From Burkholderia sp. GAS332 (GTDB lineage: Bacteria > Pseudomonadota > Gammaproteobacteria > Burkholderiales > Burkholderiaceae), in the NCBI GenBank assembly GCA_900142905.1, contig FSRV01000001.1, forward strand, positions 930,001 through 994,000: 64,000 nt of DNA. Direction: 5' to 3'. Shown in pieces: positions 17,090 through 27,423 of the stretch. Within the stretch, counting starts at the first letter, position 1; each line of letters opens with the position of its first letter. The position numbers and the translations under genes are program-made. The notes under the pieces were generated by a model. It searched no databases. It was given only the letters and a program-made list of their open reading frames with translations, and was not told the origin of the DNA.

Positions 17090-17617
17090 TCAATGCTCGT
17101 GCGGATGCTTGTGGATCGGATCGACCCAGAATACCGTTTCCGGTGCTTCCACCGCGTCGATGTTCAGATTGACCACCACCGCTTCATTGTCGCTGCGCAC
17201 CAGCACGCATTCGAGCGGATCGTCGGTGCTCGCGTTGATTTCCTGATGCGGCACATAGGGCGGCACGAAGATAAAGTCGCCCGGGCCGGCTTCGGCCGTG
17301 AACTCCAGATGTTCGCCCCACCGCATGCGTGCCTGCCCACGCACCACGTAGATCACGCTTTCGAGCGCGCCGTGATGATGCGCGCCGGTCTTGGCATTCG
17401 GATGGATCGTCACGGTGCCGGCCCAGATTTTCTGCGCGCCGACGCGTGCCGCGTTGATCGCCGCCGCGCGATTCATGCCTGGCGTTTGCGCGGTATTGCT
17501 GTCGAGCTGGTCGCCCTTGATGACCTTGACGCCGTGTTCGCGCCAGTCGATCGGCGCCGACGGCTGCTCGTCCTTGTGCTCGTCCTTATAGTGCGGGTGT
17601 TCGTGATCCTGGCTCAT
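17090..17617 (-). CDS. Cupin-domain protein
   Basis: This 175-residue protein has a His/Asp/Glu-rich start and a single cupin barrel. Motif 1 is KTGAHHHGALESVIYVVRGQARMRWG, with metal-binding His residues and Glu. Motif 2 is PGDFIFVPPYVPHQEIN, with the last metal-binding His. It ends in a His-rich tail (DPIHKHPHEH). It could be a small metal-dependent isomerase or dioxygenase, or a binding protein. The ATG at 17617 follows GAGGAGAC, and the extra upstream frame is unlikely coding. It is transcribed alone. Confidence 0.85.
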   Translation of the reverse strand: MSQDHEHPHYKDEHKDEQPSAPIDWREHGVKVIKGDQLDSNTAQTPGMNRAAAINAARVGAQKIWAGTVTIHPNAKTGAHHHGALESVIYVVRGQARMRWGEHLEFTAEAGPGDFIFVPPYVPHQEINASTDDPLECVLVRSDNEAVVVNLNIDAVEAPETVFWVDPIHKHPHEH

Positions 17618-17728
17618 GGTGTGTCTCCTCGTGAGCAAGTGTCCGCGTGCTGGGCGCGGCGCCGTCTGGCATTTTTGCACGTTCGGGAACGCGCGTGTTA
17701 CCGGCGGCCATGGGCGGCGTCGCGGACG

Positions 17729-17765
17729 AAAAAAAGGCCCGTCCACAGGGGGCGGGCCTTTTGCT
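17729..17765 (-). terminator. Rho-independent terminator of fusA
   Basis: The stem AAAGGCCCG and CGGGCCTTT carries an A-run on its plus-strand left side, giving a U-run on the minus-strand transcript. It lies about 60 bp past the fusA stop. Confidence 0.85.
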
Positions 17766-17821
17766 GTCAGGCTTCATTGCAACGCAGGTCGCAGCACATG
17801 GCGTGTTGCAACCCTTGACGC

Positions 17822-19927
17822 CTACTTCTGCTTCGCGTTGATCACGGCTTCCGCGACGTTGTTCGGCGTTTCAGCGTAGTGCTTGAACTCCATCGTGTAG
17901 GTCGCACGGCCTTGCGTTGCCGAGCGCAGCGACGTCGAATAGCCGAACATCTCCGCGAGCGGCACTTCGGCACGCACCAGCTTGCCACCGCCGCCGGCGA
18001 TGTCTTCCATGCCTTGCACCATGCCGCGACGGCTCGACAGATCGCCCATCACGTTACCCATGAAGTCTTCCGGCGTTTCCACCTCGACGGCCATCATCGG
18101 TTCGAGCAGCACCGGCTTGGCCTTGCGCATCGCATCCTTGAACGCCATCGAACCGGCCATGCGGAACGCGTTTTCGTTCGAGTCGACGTCGTGGTACGAA
18201 CCGAAGGTCAGCGTCACTTTCACGTCGACCACCGGATAGCCCGCCAGCACGCCGGCCTTCAGTGTTTCCTGAATGCCCTTGTCGACGGCCGGAATGTATT
18301 CACGTGGAATCACGCCGCCCTTGATCGCGTCAACGAATTCGTAGCCCTTGCCTTGCGCCGACGGTTCGAGCGTGATCACCGCGTGGCCATACTGGCCCCG
18401 CCCGCCCGACTGCTTGACGAACTTGCCTTCGACGTCTTCGACCTTGTTGCGCACTGTTTCGCGGTAAGCCACCTGCGGCTTGCCGACGGTCGCCTCGACG
18501 CCGAACTCGCGCTTCATCCGGTCGACCAGAATTTCCAGGTGCAACTCGCCCATCCCGGAGATGATGGTCTGGCCGGACTCCTCATCCGTCTGTACGCGGA
18601 ACGACGGGTCTTCCTGCGCCAGGCGATTGAGCGCGATGCCCATCTTTTCCTGGTCGACCTTGGTCTTCGGCTCGACGGCCTGCGAAATCACCGGTTCCGG
18701 GAAGATCATCTTTTCAAGAATGATCACATGTTGCGGATCGCACAGCGTGTCGCCCGTGGTCGCTTCTTTCAGGCCGACTGCCGCGGCAATGTCGCCGCAG
18801 TAGACTTCCTTGATTTCCTTGCGCTCGTTCGCATGCATCTGCAGGATCCGGCCAAGGCGTTCCTTCTTTTCCTTGGTCGCGTTGTAGACGGTATCGCCCG
18901 AGTTCACCACGCCCGAATACACGCGGAAGAAGATCAACTGGCCGACGAACGGGTCGGTCATGATCTTGAAGGCGAGCGCGGAGAACGGATCGTCGTCTTT
19001 CGGATGCCGCTCGATTTCGTTGTCGTGCTCGTCGTGACCGGTAATCGCGGGGATGTCGAGCGGCGACGGCAGATAGTCGATCACCGCGTCGAGCATGGCC
19101 TGCACGCCCTTGTTCTTGAACGCGCTGCCGCACAGCATCGGCACGATCTCGTTGGCGATGGTGCGTACACGAATGCCGTGCTTGATTTCCTCTTCGGTCA
19201 GCGTTCCGCCGTGCAGGTATTTGTCGAGCAGTTCCTCGCTCGCTTCAGCGGCGGCCTCGACCATCTTGTCGTGCCATTCCTTCGCGGTCGCTGCGAGTTC
19301 CTCCGGGATGTCGCGGTACTCGAATTTGATCCCCTGGTTCTCTTCGTCCCAGTAGATCGCCTTCATCTTGACGAGGTCGACCACGCCCTGGAAATGATCT
19401 TCGGCGCCGACCGGAATCTGGATCGGTACCGCGACGCCCTTCAGGCGATCGCCGATCTGCCGCTGCACGCGGAAGAAGTCCGCGCCCACACGGTCCATCT
19501 TGTTGACGAACGCAATGCGCGGCACCTTGTACTTGTTCGCCTGACGCCACACGGTTTCGGACTGCGGCTGCACACCGCCCACCGAGTCGTACACCATGCA
19601 CGCGCCGTCGAGCACGCGCATCGAACGTTCCACTTCAATCGTGAAGTCGACGTGACCCGGGGTGTCAATGATGTTGATCCGGTGTTCCGGATAGTTGCCG
19701 GCCATGCCCTTCCAGAACGCAGTCGTGGCAGCCGATGTGATCGTGATGCCGCGCTCCTGCTCCTGTTCCATCCAGTCCATCGTCGCAGCACCGTCGTGAA
19801 CCTCGCCGATCTTGTGGGTCACGCCTGTGTAGAACAGGATGCGTTCGGTGGTGGTGGTTTTGCCGGCGTCGATGTGGGCGCTAATGCCGATATTCCGGTA
19901 GCGCTCGATGGGAGTCTTGCGGGGCAC
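17822..19927 (-). CDS. fusA: Elongation factor G
   Basis: This 701-residue translational GTPase moves tRNA and mRNA after peptide bond formation and splits ribosomes with RRF. The G1 motif AHIDAGKT is at 17-24, DTPGH at 88-92 and NKMD at 142-145. Domains II-V follow at normal length, with the GELHLEI and GRGQYGH regions. The start is GTG at 19927, supported by AAGGAGG five bases before it. It is not next to rpsL, rpsG or tuf, so this is a stand-alone copy. Burkholderia-type genomes often have a second fusA in the str operon. Confidence 0.95.
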   Translation of the reverse strand: MPRKTPIERYRNIGISAHIDAGKTTTTERILFYTGVTHKIGEVHDGAATMDWMEQEQERGITITSAATTAFWKGMAGNYPEHRINIIDTPGHVDFTIEVERSMRVLDGACMVYDSVGGVQPQSETVWRQANKYKVPRIAFVNKMDRVGADFFRVQRQIGDRLKGVAVPIQIPVGAEDHFQGVVDLVKMKAIYWDEENQGIKFEYRDIPEELAATAKEWHDKMVEAAAEASEELLDKYLHGGTLTEEEIKHGIRVRTIANEIVPMLCGSAFKNKGVQAMLDAVIDYLPSPLDIPAITGHDEHDNEIERHPKDDDPFSALAFKIMTDPFVGQLIFFRVYSGVVNSGDTVYNATKEKKERLGRILQMHANERKEIKEVYCGDIAAAVGLKEATTGDTLCDPQHVIILEKMIFPEPVISQAVEPKTKVDQEKMGIALNRLAQEDPSFRVQTDEESGQTIISGMGELHLEILVDRMKREFGVEATVGKPQVAYRETVRNKVEDVEGKFVKQSGGRGQYGHAVITLEPSAQGKGYEFVDAIKGGVIPREYIPAVDKGIQETLKAGVLAGYPVVDVKVTLTFGSYHDVDSNENAFRMAGSMAFKDAMRKAKPVLLEPMMAVEVETPEDFMGNVMGDLSSRRGMVQGMEDIAGGGGKLVRAEVPLAEMFGYSTSLRSATQGRATYTMEFKHYAETPNNVAEAVINAKQK

Positions 19928-20242
19928 GTGAACCTCCTTGAAATGGCGCGCCTGAAACGCTTGCCGGGCGGCAGTCTGTGCTACCCGGGGAGCCTGGGTG
20001 CTGCTTTGCTGAGACTACTAGGATAGCGCGTCGGCCTGTCTTTTGCAGGAATCTTGCCAGCCGTGCGTGACTGCCTGCTGGTAAGGGCTGACGAGGTGCG
20101 GCGCGGGCCTCTGCCGGGTGGCGCCGCACCTTGCCTGCTCCGCGCAGAACGCAAAAAAGCCGGTGCCTCGTGAAAGGCACCGGCTTTTTCCGAAAAGCGG
20201 CCGCTGACGAAGCGGCGGGGTGTCGCGGTGGTCGGCGCGCGT
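19928..20242. other. Intergenic region between fusA and the DUF192 gene
   Basis: No gene is visible. It holds the fusA leader, including the AAGGAGG site, and the terminator of the DUF192 gene. Confidence 0.5.
20153..20189 (-). terminator. Rho-independent terminator of the DUF192 gene
   Basis: A 15-bp stem (AAAAAGCCGGTGCCT and AGGCACCGGCTTTTT) lies 54 bp past the stop codon of the DUF192 gene. The T-runs on both sides would also allow it to act in the other direction. Confidence 0.88.
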
Positions 20243-20749
20243 TTATTGCGCGGCCGGCAACCCCTGGATTTTCATCCCCGGTTTGATGCCTTTCGAGGAG
20301 AACCAGCCCTTGCTCATTTCCAGCGCATACACGCCGTTGTTTTTCGGGCAGTGATTGTTGGTGGTCTCGGCCTGCATCTCGTCGATGTCGGTGACCGTGC
20401 CGTCGGCGCGCATGAAAGCGATCGACAACGGGATCAACGTGTTCTTCATCCAGAAGCAATGCACGGCGTTTTCATTGAAGACGAACAGCATGCCTTCATT
20501 CGGCGCGAGGGTCGTGCGATACATCAGGCCTTGTTCGCGGTCCGCGTCGTTGGCGGCGACAGCCGCGTCGATCACGAACATGCCCGCGGTCAGCTTCGCG
20601 CGCGGAAAGTCGCCGGGCTGCTTCGCGCCGGCCGGCATGTCTTGCGCATGAGCGGGGGCGGCGGTGGTCGCGACGAACGACATCGCGGCGAGCGGCAGGG
20701 CAACGGCAACAGCGAAACGCGCAATCAACGAGCGCATGGGAAATCGCAC
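20243..20749 (-). CDS. Exported DUF192 family protein
   Basis: This 168-residue protein has a Sec signal peptide (SLIARFAVAVALPLAAMSFV, likely cut after APAHA) and one DUF192 domain (DREQGLMYRTTLAPNEGMLF, CFWMKNTLIPLSIAFM, VYALEMSKGWFSSKGIKPGM). The family is small, periplasmic or secreted, and of unknown biochemical function. The GTG at 20749 is chosen because AAGGAG lies seven bases upstream; an in-frame ATG four codons later is the alternative. It may share the upstream neighbourhood of fusA by chance only. Confidence 0.88.
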   Translation of the reverse strand: MRFPMRSLIARFAVAVALPLAAMSFVATTAAPAHAQDMPAGAKQPGDFPRAKLTAGMFVIDAAVAANDADREQGLMYRTTLAPNEGMLFVFNENAVHCFWMKNTLIPLSIAFMRADGTVTDIDEMQAETTNNHCPKNNGVYALEMSKGWFSSKGIKPGMKIQGLPAAQ

Positions 20750-20805
20750 GGCATGACTCCTTGCTGGAAATTAACCCGCGAATGTTACGCGAGCGCGTCA
20801 AAAAC

Positions 20806-20839
20806 AAAAAGGCAGATCGCCTTGCGGTGATCTGCCTTT
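20806..20839 (-). terminator. Rho-independent terminator of the Ala/Lys-rich gene
   Basis: The stem AAAGGCAGATC(GC) and (GT)GATCTGCCTTT lies about 55 bp past the stop of the small gene at 20895-21092, with a U-run on the minus strand. Confidence 0.85.
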
Positions 20840-20894
20840 CAACGCCGTAAGAACGGCAATGAAGCGAGTTCTTGACTGCGTTTTTACAACAAAC

Positions 20895-21092
20895 TTACTC
20901 CGAAGCGCCCGAAGCTGCAGCAGCTGCTGCTGCCTTCTTGTGCGACTTCTTGTGTGCTGCCTTCTTCGTGGTCTTCTTTGCCGACGAAGCTGCTGCAGCC
21001 GGAGCTGCCGATGCTGCCACCGGTGCCGAAGCTTGTGCGAATGCTGCCGTTGCGAAGAGGCCAGCGACCAGAGCGGCGATCAGTTTGTTCAT
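20895..21092 (-). CDS. Small exported Ala/Lys-rich protein
   Basis: This 65-residue protein has a clean signal peptide (MNKLIAALVAGLFATAAFAQ, cut likely at AFA). The short mature peptide is an Ala-rich segment, then a Lys/His-rich stretch (KKTTKKAAHKKSHKK), then Ala again. It has a ribosome site (GAGG), its own terminator and an AT-rich upstream region, so it is very likely expressed. The basic repeat recalls histone H1-like tails, but the signal peptide places it in the periplasm or outside. Function unknown. Confidence 0.8.
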   Translation of the reverse strand: MNKLIAALVAGLFATAAFAQASAPVAASAAPAAAASSAKKTTKKAAHKKSHKKAAAAAAASGASE

Positions 21093-21544
21093 TTTGTAAA
21101 TCCTCAGCTTTAGTTAATTAACCAAATGACCCGGTTATATGTAGAGTCATGTCGGTAAACGTGCCATCCACCTTTCGGTTGACAGCCGCATCGATATTTT
21201 TTCGACGCGTCTGTTTAGCGCTCAGACTCCCTGTACTCACCGCAGAGCGGCTTGCGCAAAGGCCCTTAAGGCTGAATGCCGGATAGCTTCGGGCGGCATC
21301 TGCGTCGAATAACGCGTGAGCTCGCGCACCGGTTGACGTGTTTTTTGTGGAAAATTTATATGCGGGCGTGCTGAAGCAAATGAATGATTGCGTCGCGATC
21401 GTGAACGCAATTGTTTCACGCTTTTTTCATGTTGGTTTCACGGGCGAATTTGTTTGCGGATACAACGAGTTAGCTTTTTCGCAGCAGGGGAAAATACACG
21501 TTCAGGGCGAGTTCAATGCGGATGAAGCACGCGGGCAAACGCGT
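21093..21544. other. AT-richer intergenic region
   Basis: No gene is supported. It is lower in GC than its surroundings and should contain the promoter of the small Ala/Lys-rich gene, including the palindrome GTTAATTAAC near 21113. Frames crossing it lack ribosome sites and recognisable products. Confidence 0.4.
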
Positions 21545-22114
21545 TCAGACGATGCCGTCCCATGGCGCCTTCAGCGGCAATTCGACACTCTCTCCCGGCT
21601 GCAGTCCGAGAGAAAAAATATCGAGTGCGCCGACACCGGCACGCACGAGGCGCAAGGTCGGAAAACCTACCGCTGCAGTCATGCGCCGCACCTGACGGTT
21701 CTTGCCTTCAGTGATCGACAACTCGATCCACGTGGTCGGAATCGCGGCGCGATAGCGGATCGGCGGCGTGCGAGTCCACAGCGACTCAGTCGGCTCGACG
21801 TATTCAGCGCGGCAGGGCCGCGTCACGTAATCGCCGAGATCGACGCCGCGAGCGAGCTTCTTCAGCGTGGCATCATCGACGGCGCCTTCAACTTGTGCCC
21901 AATAACGTTTGACAAGTTTGTGGCGCGGCTCGGCGATGCGCGCTTGCAACGCGCCGTCGTCGGTGAGGAGCAGCAGCCCCTCGCTATCGGAGTCGAGCCG
22001 GCCCGCCGGATAGACGCCGGGCACTTTCACCCAGTCGGCCAACGACGCCCGCGTTTCGTGCGGCGAAAACTGACAGATGGTGCCGAACGGTTTGTTCAGG
22101 GCGAGAAGTCGCAT
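21545..22114 (-). CDS. rluE: RluE-like 23S rRNA pseudouridine synthase
   Basis: This 189-residue enzyme isomerises a uridine in 23S rRNA, by analogy to RluE (U2457). It belongs to the RsuA/RluB/E/F group without an S4 domain. LALNKPFGTICQFS opens the fold, the catalytic aspartate is in PAGRLDSDSEGLLLLTDDG, and the closing motif is EGKNRQVRRMTAAVGFPTLRLVR. The start at 22114 (MRLLALNKPF) fits the family, although it lacks a clear ribosome site. Some relatives carry a longer N-terminal tail, so an upstream start is possible. Confidence 0.85.
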   Translation of the reverse strand: MRLLALNKPFGTICQFSPHETRASLADWVKVPGVYPAGRLDSDSEGLLLLTDDGALQARIAEPRHKLVKRYWAQVEGAVDDATLKKLARGVDLGDYVTRPCRAEYVEPTESLWTRTPPIRYRAAIPTTWIELSITEGKNRQVRRMTAAVGFPTLRLVRAGVGALDIFSLGLQPGESVELPLKAPWDGIV

Positions 22115-22453
22115 AGGGGGAATCGGTGAAGGTCGAGCGGCGCCGGCTGCTGCGGGACGTGCCACGCAGGCCGGGAGCGGCGCTGGCTCGGTAGTAAATG
22201 GCGGAATAATAATGCATAATGAGCCGCTGCTATTCTTATATCTTATATAAGACATAAGAATAAATGTCCTCATTGATTTGATTTTCGACAATGTTGGAAA
22301 ACCCCGAGCCGCTACGGGCTCGTGGCTAAGTCGGCGTGGGCTAGAATAGACGGTCTAGCCGCTCGCGGGCGTCCGGCATTGCGCGTAGCGAGGAGCACCC
22401 GGTTTTCGCAGTCTCCCATCAGCTTTCAGCACAGCTTTCACTGGAGTCCGATC
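22115..22453. other. Divergent intergenic region between rluE-like and icd
   Basis: No gene is visible. It contains the 32-bp palindrome at 22231-22262. A second inverted repeat (GGCTAGA and TCTAGCC, 22339-22360) overlaps a TAGAAT box about 110 bp before the icd start. That box is the most likely icd promoter -10. Confidence 0.5.
22231..22262. promoter_or_regulatory. 32-bp near-perfect palindrome, candidate operator
   Basis: The sequence begins TATTCTTAT, has the perfect core TCTTATATAAGA and ends ATAAGAATA. Only one symmetrical base pair breaks the dyad. It lies in an AT-rich island of an otherwise GC-rich region, 192 bp upstream of icd and 117 bp upstream of the pseudouridine synthase gene. 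Confidence 0.6.
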
Positions 22454-23710
22454 ATGCCGTATCAGCACATCAAGGTTCCGACGGGCGGTGACAAGATCAC
22501 TGTCAACGCAGATTTCTCGCTCAATGTTTCCGACCAGCCCATCATTCCGTATATCGAAGGCGACGGAACGGGCCTCGACATCACGCCGGTGATGTTGAAG
22601 GTGGTGGATGCCGCAGTAGAAAAAGCTTACGCAGGCAAGAAGAAAATCCATTGGATGGAAATCTATGCCGGCGAGAAGTCGACCAAGGTGTACGGCCCGG
22701 ACGTGTGGCTGCCGGAAGAGACGCTGCAGGTGCTGAAGGAATACGTCGTCTCGATCAAGGGGCCGCTCACCACACCGGTTGGCGGTGGTATCCGTTCGTT
22801 GAACGTCGCGCTGCGCCAGGAACTCGATCTGTACGTTTGCCTGCGCCCGGTGCAGTATTTCAAGGGCGTGCCTTCGCCGGTGCGCGCGCCGGAAAAGATC
22901 GACATGGTGATCTTCCGCGAGAACTCGGAAGACATTTACGCCGGCATCGAATGGCCTGCTGAGTCGGAACAGGCGAAGAAGGTCATCAAGTTCCTGCGCG
23001 AAGAAATGGGTGTGAAGAAGATCCGCTTCCCTGAAACCTCGGGGATCGGTATCAAGCCGGTGTCGCGCGAAGGCACGGAGCGCCTGGTGCGCAAGGCGAT
23101 CCAATATGCGCTCGACAACAATCGGCGCTCGGTCACCTTGGTGCACAAGGGCAACATCATGAAGTTCACGGAAGGTGCCTTCCGTGACTACGGTTATGCG
23201 TTGGCGCAAAAGGAATTCGGCGCGGAGCTGATCGACGGTGGCCCGTGGATGAAGATCAAGAACCCGAAAACGGGTGGCGACATCGTGGTGAAAGACGTGA
23301 TCGCCGACGCGTTCCTGCAGCAGATCCTGCTGCGCCCCGCGGAATATGACGTGATCGCCACGCTGAACCTGAACGGCGACTACATTTCAGACGCGCTGGC
23401 CGCGCAAGTCGGCGGTATCGGGATTGCGCCGGGCGCGAACATGTCGGATTCGGTCGCGATGTTCGAGGCCACGCATGGCACTGCGCCGAAGTACGCCGGC
23501 AAAGACTACGTGAACCCGGGTTCGGAAATTCTCTCGGCTGAGATGATGCTGCGCCACATGGGTTGGACCGAGGCGGCCGACCTGATCATCAAGTCGATGG
23601 AAAAGTCGATTCTGCAAAAGCGGGTGACGTATGACTTCGCGCGCCTGATGGAAGGCGCGACGCAGGTGTCCTGCTCGGGTTTTGGTCAGGTGTTGATCGA
23701 AAACATGTAA
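22454..23710 (+). CDS. icd: Isocitrate dehydrogenase, NADP-dependent
   Basis: This 418-residue TCA-cycle enzyme converts isocitrate to 2-oxoglutarate and CO2 with NADP. The start [17 protein letters not shown] matches the E. coli type. The substrate loop [13 protein letters not shown] holds Ser115, equivalent to the phosphorylated Ser113 of E. coli. The NADP-discriminating segment is [20 protein letters not shown]. The frame opens 44 codons earlier, but ATG 22454 starts the conserved protein. A leader of about 100 bases is inferred from a TAGAAT box at 22342. Confidence 0.96.
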   Translation: MPYQHIKVPTGGDKITVNADFSLNVSDQPIIPYIEGDGTGLDITPVMLKVVDAAVEKAYAGKKKIHWMEIYAGEKSTKVYGPDVWLPEETLQVLKEYVVSIKGPLTTPVGGGIRSLNVALRQELDLYVCLRPVQYFKGVPSPVRAPEKIDMVIFRENSEDIYAGIEWPAESEQAKKVIKFLREEMGVKKIRFPETSGIGIKPVSREGTERLVRKAIQYALDNNRRSVTLVHKGNIMKFTEGAFRDYGYALAQKEFGAELIDGGPWMKIKNPKTGGDIVVKDVIADAFLQQILLRPAEYDVIATLNLNGDYISDALAAQVGGIGIAPGANMSDSVAMFEATHGTAPKYAGKDYVNPGSEILSAEMMLRHMGWTEAADLIIKSMEKSILQKRVTYDFARLMEGATQVSCSGFGQVLIENM

Positions 23711-23742
23711 GCGATTCGCGCTGGGTTCTCCCGCGCGAATTC

Positions 23743-23779
23743 AAAACCCCGGCGCTGTGAGGCGGCCGGGGTTTTTTTG
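23743..23779 (+). terminator. Rho-independent terminator of icd
   Basis: The stem AAAACCCCGGC and GGCCGGGGTTTTTTT, with a seven-T run, lies 33 bp past the icd stop. Confidence 0.85.
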
Positions 23780-23907
23780 TGCGCTCGCCAAGGGGTGAGT
23801 GTCGAAAGCGATTGGAAAGGAATGCGGGTGCCTGATATTTGAGACGTTCGCATAATCGATGTCTCAAGCCGCAGCGGCACTCCGCCGCAAATAAGAAAGC
23901 GCCGCCC

Positions 23908-23942
23908 AAAAAAGAAACCCGGCACGGAGCCGGGTTTCAAAG
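23908..23942 (-). terminator. Terminator of the cold-shock gene
   Basis: The stem GAAACCCGGC and GCCGGGTTTC has an A-run on its left, giving U residues on the minus-strand message. It lies about 20 bp past the csp stop. Confidence 0.8.
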
Positions 23943-23960
23943 GACGGGTAACGAACCGTA

Positions 23961-24167
23961 TCAGGCAGGCGCCTGGATGTTCGATGCCTGTTTGCCTTTC
24001 GGGCCTTGCACGACCTCGAAGGTTACTTTCTGGCCTTCCTTGAGGGTCTTGAACCCATTCATCTGGATGGCCGAGAAGTGTGCAAACAGATCCTCACCCC
24101 CTTCGTCAGGCGTGATGAATCCGAAACCTTTTGCGTCATTGAACCATTTGACCGTACCAGTTGCCAT
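23961..24167 (-). CDS. cspA: Cold-shock domain protein
   Basis: This 68-residue protein is a single OB-fold RNA/DNA chaperone. RNP1 (KGFGFI) and RNP2 (DLFAHFS) are intact, in [20 protein letters not shown] and [11 protein letters not shown]. It is expected to melt RNA secondary structure, at low temperature or in fast growth. A strong AGGGGAAG ribosome site precedes the ATG, and the long AT-rich leader region is typical of csp genes. The paralogue name is uncertain because such genomes carry several copies. Confidence 0.93.
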   Translation of the reverse strand: MATGTVKWFNDAKGFGFITPDEGGEDLFAHFSAIQMNGFKTLKEGQKVTFEVVQGPKGKQASNIQAPA

Positions 24168-24721
24168 TCCAACTTCCCCTGTAACTCATGTCACTACCAC
24201 GAGCCCTCGAAAAGCTCGACGACCGCGGGATGCAGCCGCTCCCTCCTCACAAGCTCACCATCGGCATTTTTTCGATTTATGGCGCAGTGAAAAAAGTGCC
24301 AGCTTGATTGTTGGGGCTCTTAATTCGAGTGTCAAGAAAATTTTGAGATGCCGTTGCCGCGTTGCAAACAGGCGTTTCCAGGGTTTTTCCCGCTTTTGTT
24401 TTCTTATGTGCGGTTGCCCAAGCGGGCGGTCTTGAAAAGTCGCATAATCGACGCACATGCTGTTCTGCGGGTCGCGCACCGTCCGCTGGCCGGGCGAGTG
24501 CCCACAGCCAGTACTGGCCGGTTGTGCGATACTCGATCCGACTGCGGCGCAGCACGGCCGCGATGCATCACTGGATAGGGGCCGGCTCCGCAATCGGCTC
24601 GTCGAATGACGCAACGCTTTTGGGGGTAATCACCCATCAAGCGGGTGCGAACGGGCTCACCGGCCGGTCGGCCGGGTTTTGACAGGATTGCGGGCCTGTC
24701 CTAGTTGTTTAGAATGGGTGT
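24168..24721. other. Divergent intergenic region, csp leader and clpS promoter
   Basis: No gene is supported in this 554 bp. The left part should be the long csp 5' leader on the minus strand. The right end holds a likely clpS promoter. A GC-rich dyad, CCGGCC, GGTC, GGCCGG, followed by TTTT lies near 24660-24680 and could end transcription coming from the left. Confidence 0.45.
24688..24715 (+). promoter_or_regulatory. clpS promoter, -10 box abutting the start codon
   Basis: TTGCGG and TAGAAT are separated by 16 bp. The -10 box ends 6 bases before the clpS ATG, so initiation 6-8 bases downstream would fall on or next to the start codon. No ribosome site is visible. Confidence 0.5.
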
Positions 24722-25032
24722 ATGGCGATTATCCCGGACAAGCAGGACGGCACCGTACTGGAGCGGCAGGAAAAGAAGCTGAAGCCGCCGTCCATGTACA
24801 AGGTGGTGCTGCTGAATGACGACTTCACGCCAATGGAATTTGTCGTGATGATCGTGCAGGAATATTTCAATAAAGATCGTGAAACCGCAACGCAGGTTAT
24901 GTTGAAGGTGCATCGCGAGGGCAGGGGAGTTTGTGGGGTCTATACGCGGGACATCGCGTCGACCAAAGTCGAGCAAGTCGTTACCCACGCACGGCAGGCC
25001 GGGCATCCGCTGCAGTGTGTGATGGAGGAAGC

Positions 25033-25036
<4 letters not shown>
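24722..25036 (+). CDS. clpS: ATP-dependent Clp protease adaptor ClpS
   Basis: This 104-residue adaptor delivers N-degron substrates to ClpA/ClpP. The N-terminal tail ([23 protein letters not shown]) is followed by the conserved core [18 protein letters not shown], whose DD and M residues form the N-degron pocket. It ends at [17 protein letters not shown]. It overlaps clpA by 4 bp (ATGA), so the two are translated together. No Shine-Dalgarno sequence precedes the start, and the -10 box sits directly upstream. Confidence 0.96.
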
Positions 25037-27330
<2,294 letters not shown>

Positions 27331-27348
27331 GGCTTTAGTTGTACCTCT

Positions 27349-27395
27349 GAAAGCAGAACGGCGCGGGTTGAACCCCGCGCCGTTCTGCTTTTTGC
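27349..27395. terminator. Strong hairpin terminator after clpA
   Basis: A near-perfect 18-bp stem (AAAGCAGAACGGCGCGGG and CCCGCGCCGTTCTGCTTT) is followed by T residues. It sits 19 bp past clpA and 29 bp from the stop of the convergent orphan gene, so it probably serves both. Confidence 0.88.
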
Positions 27396-27423
27396 GTTCC
27401 GGCCGCGTGCCCGGGACGGTCGC

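Noticed and set aside
17879..20026. 715-residue open frame on the plus strand
   Set aside because: It is exactly antisense to fusA, rich in Arg/His/Val, with no ribosome site; a by-product of GC3 bias.
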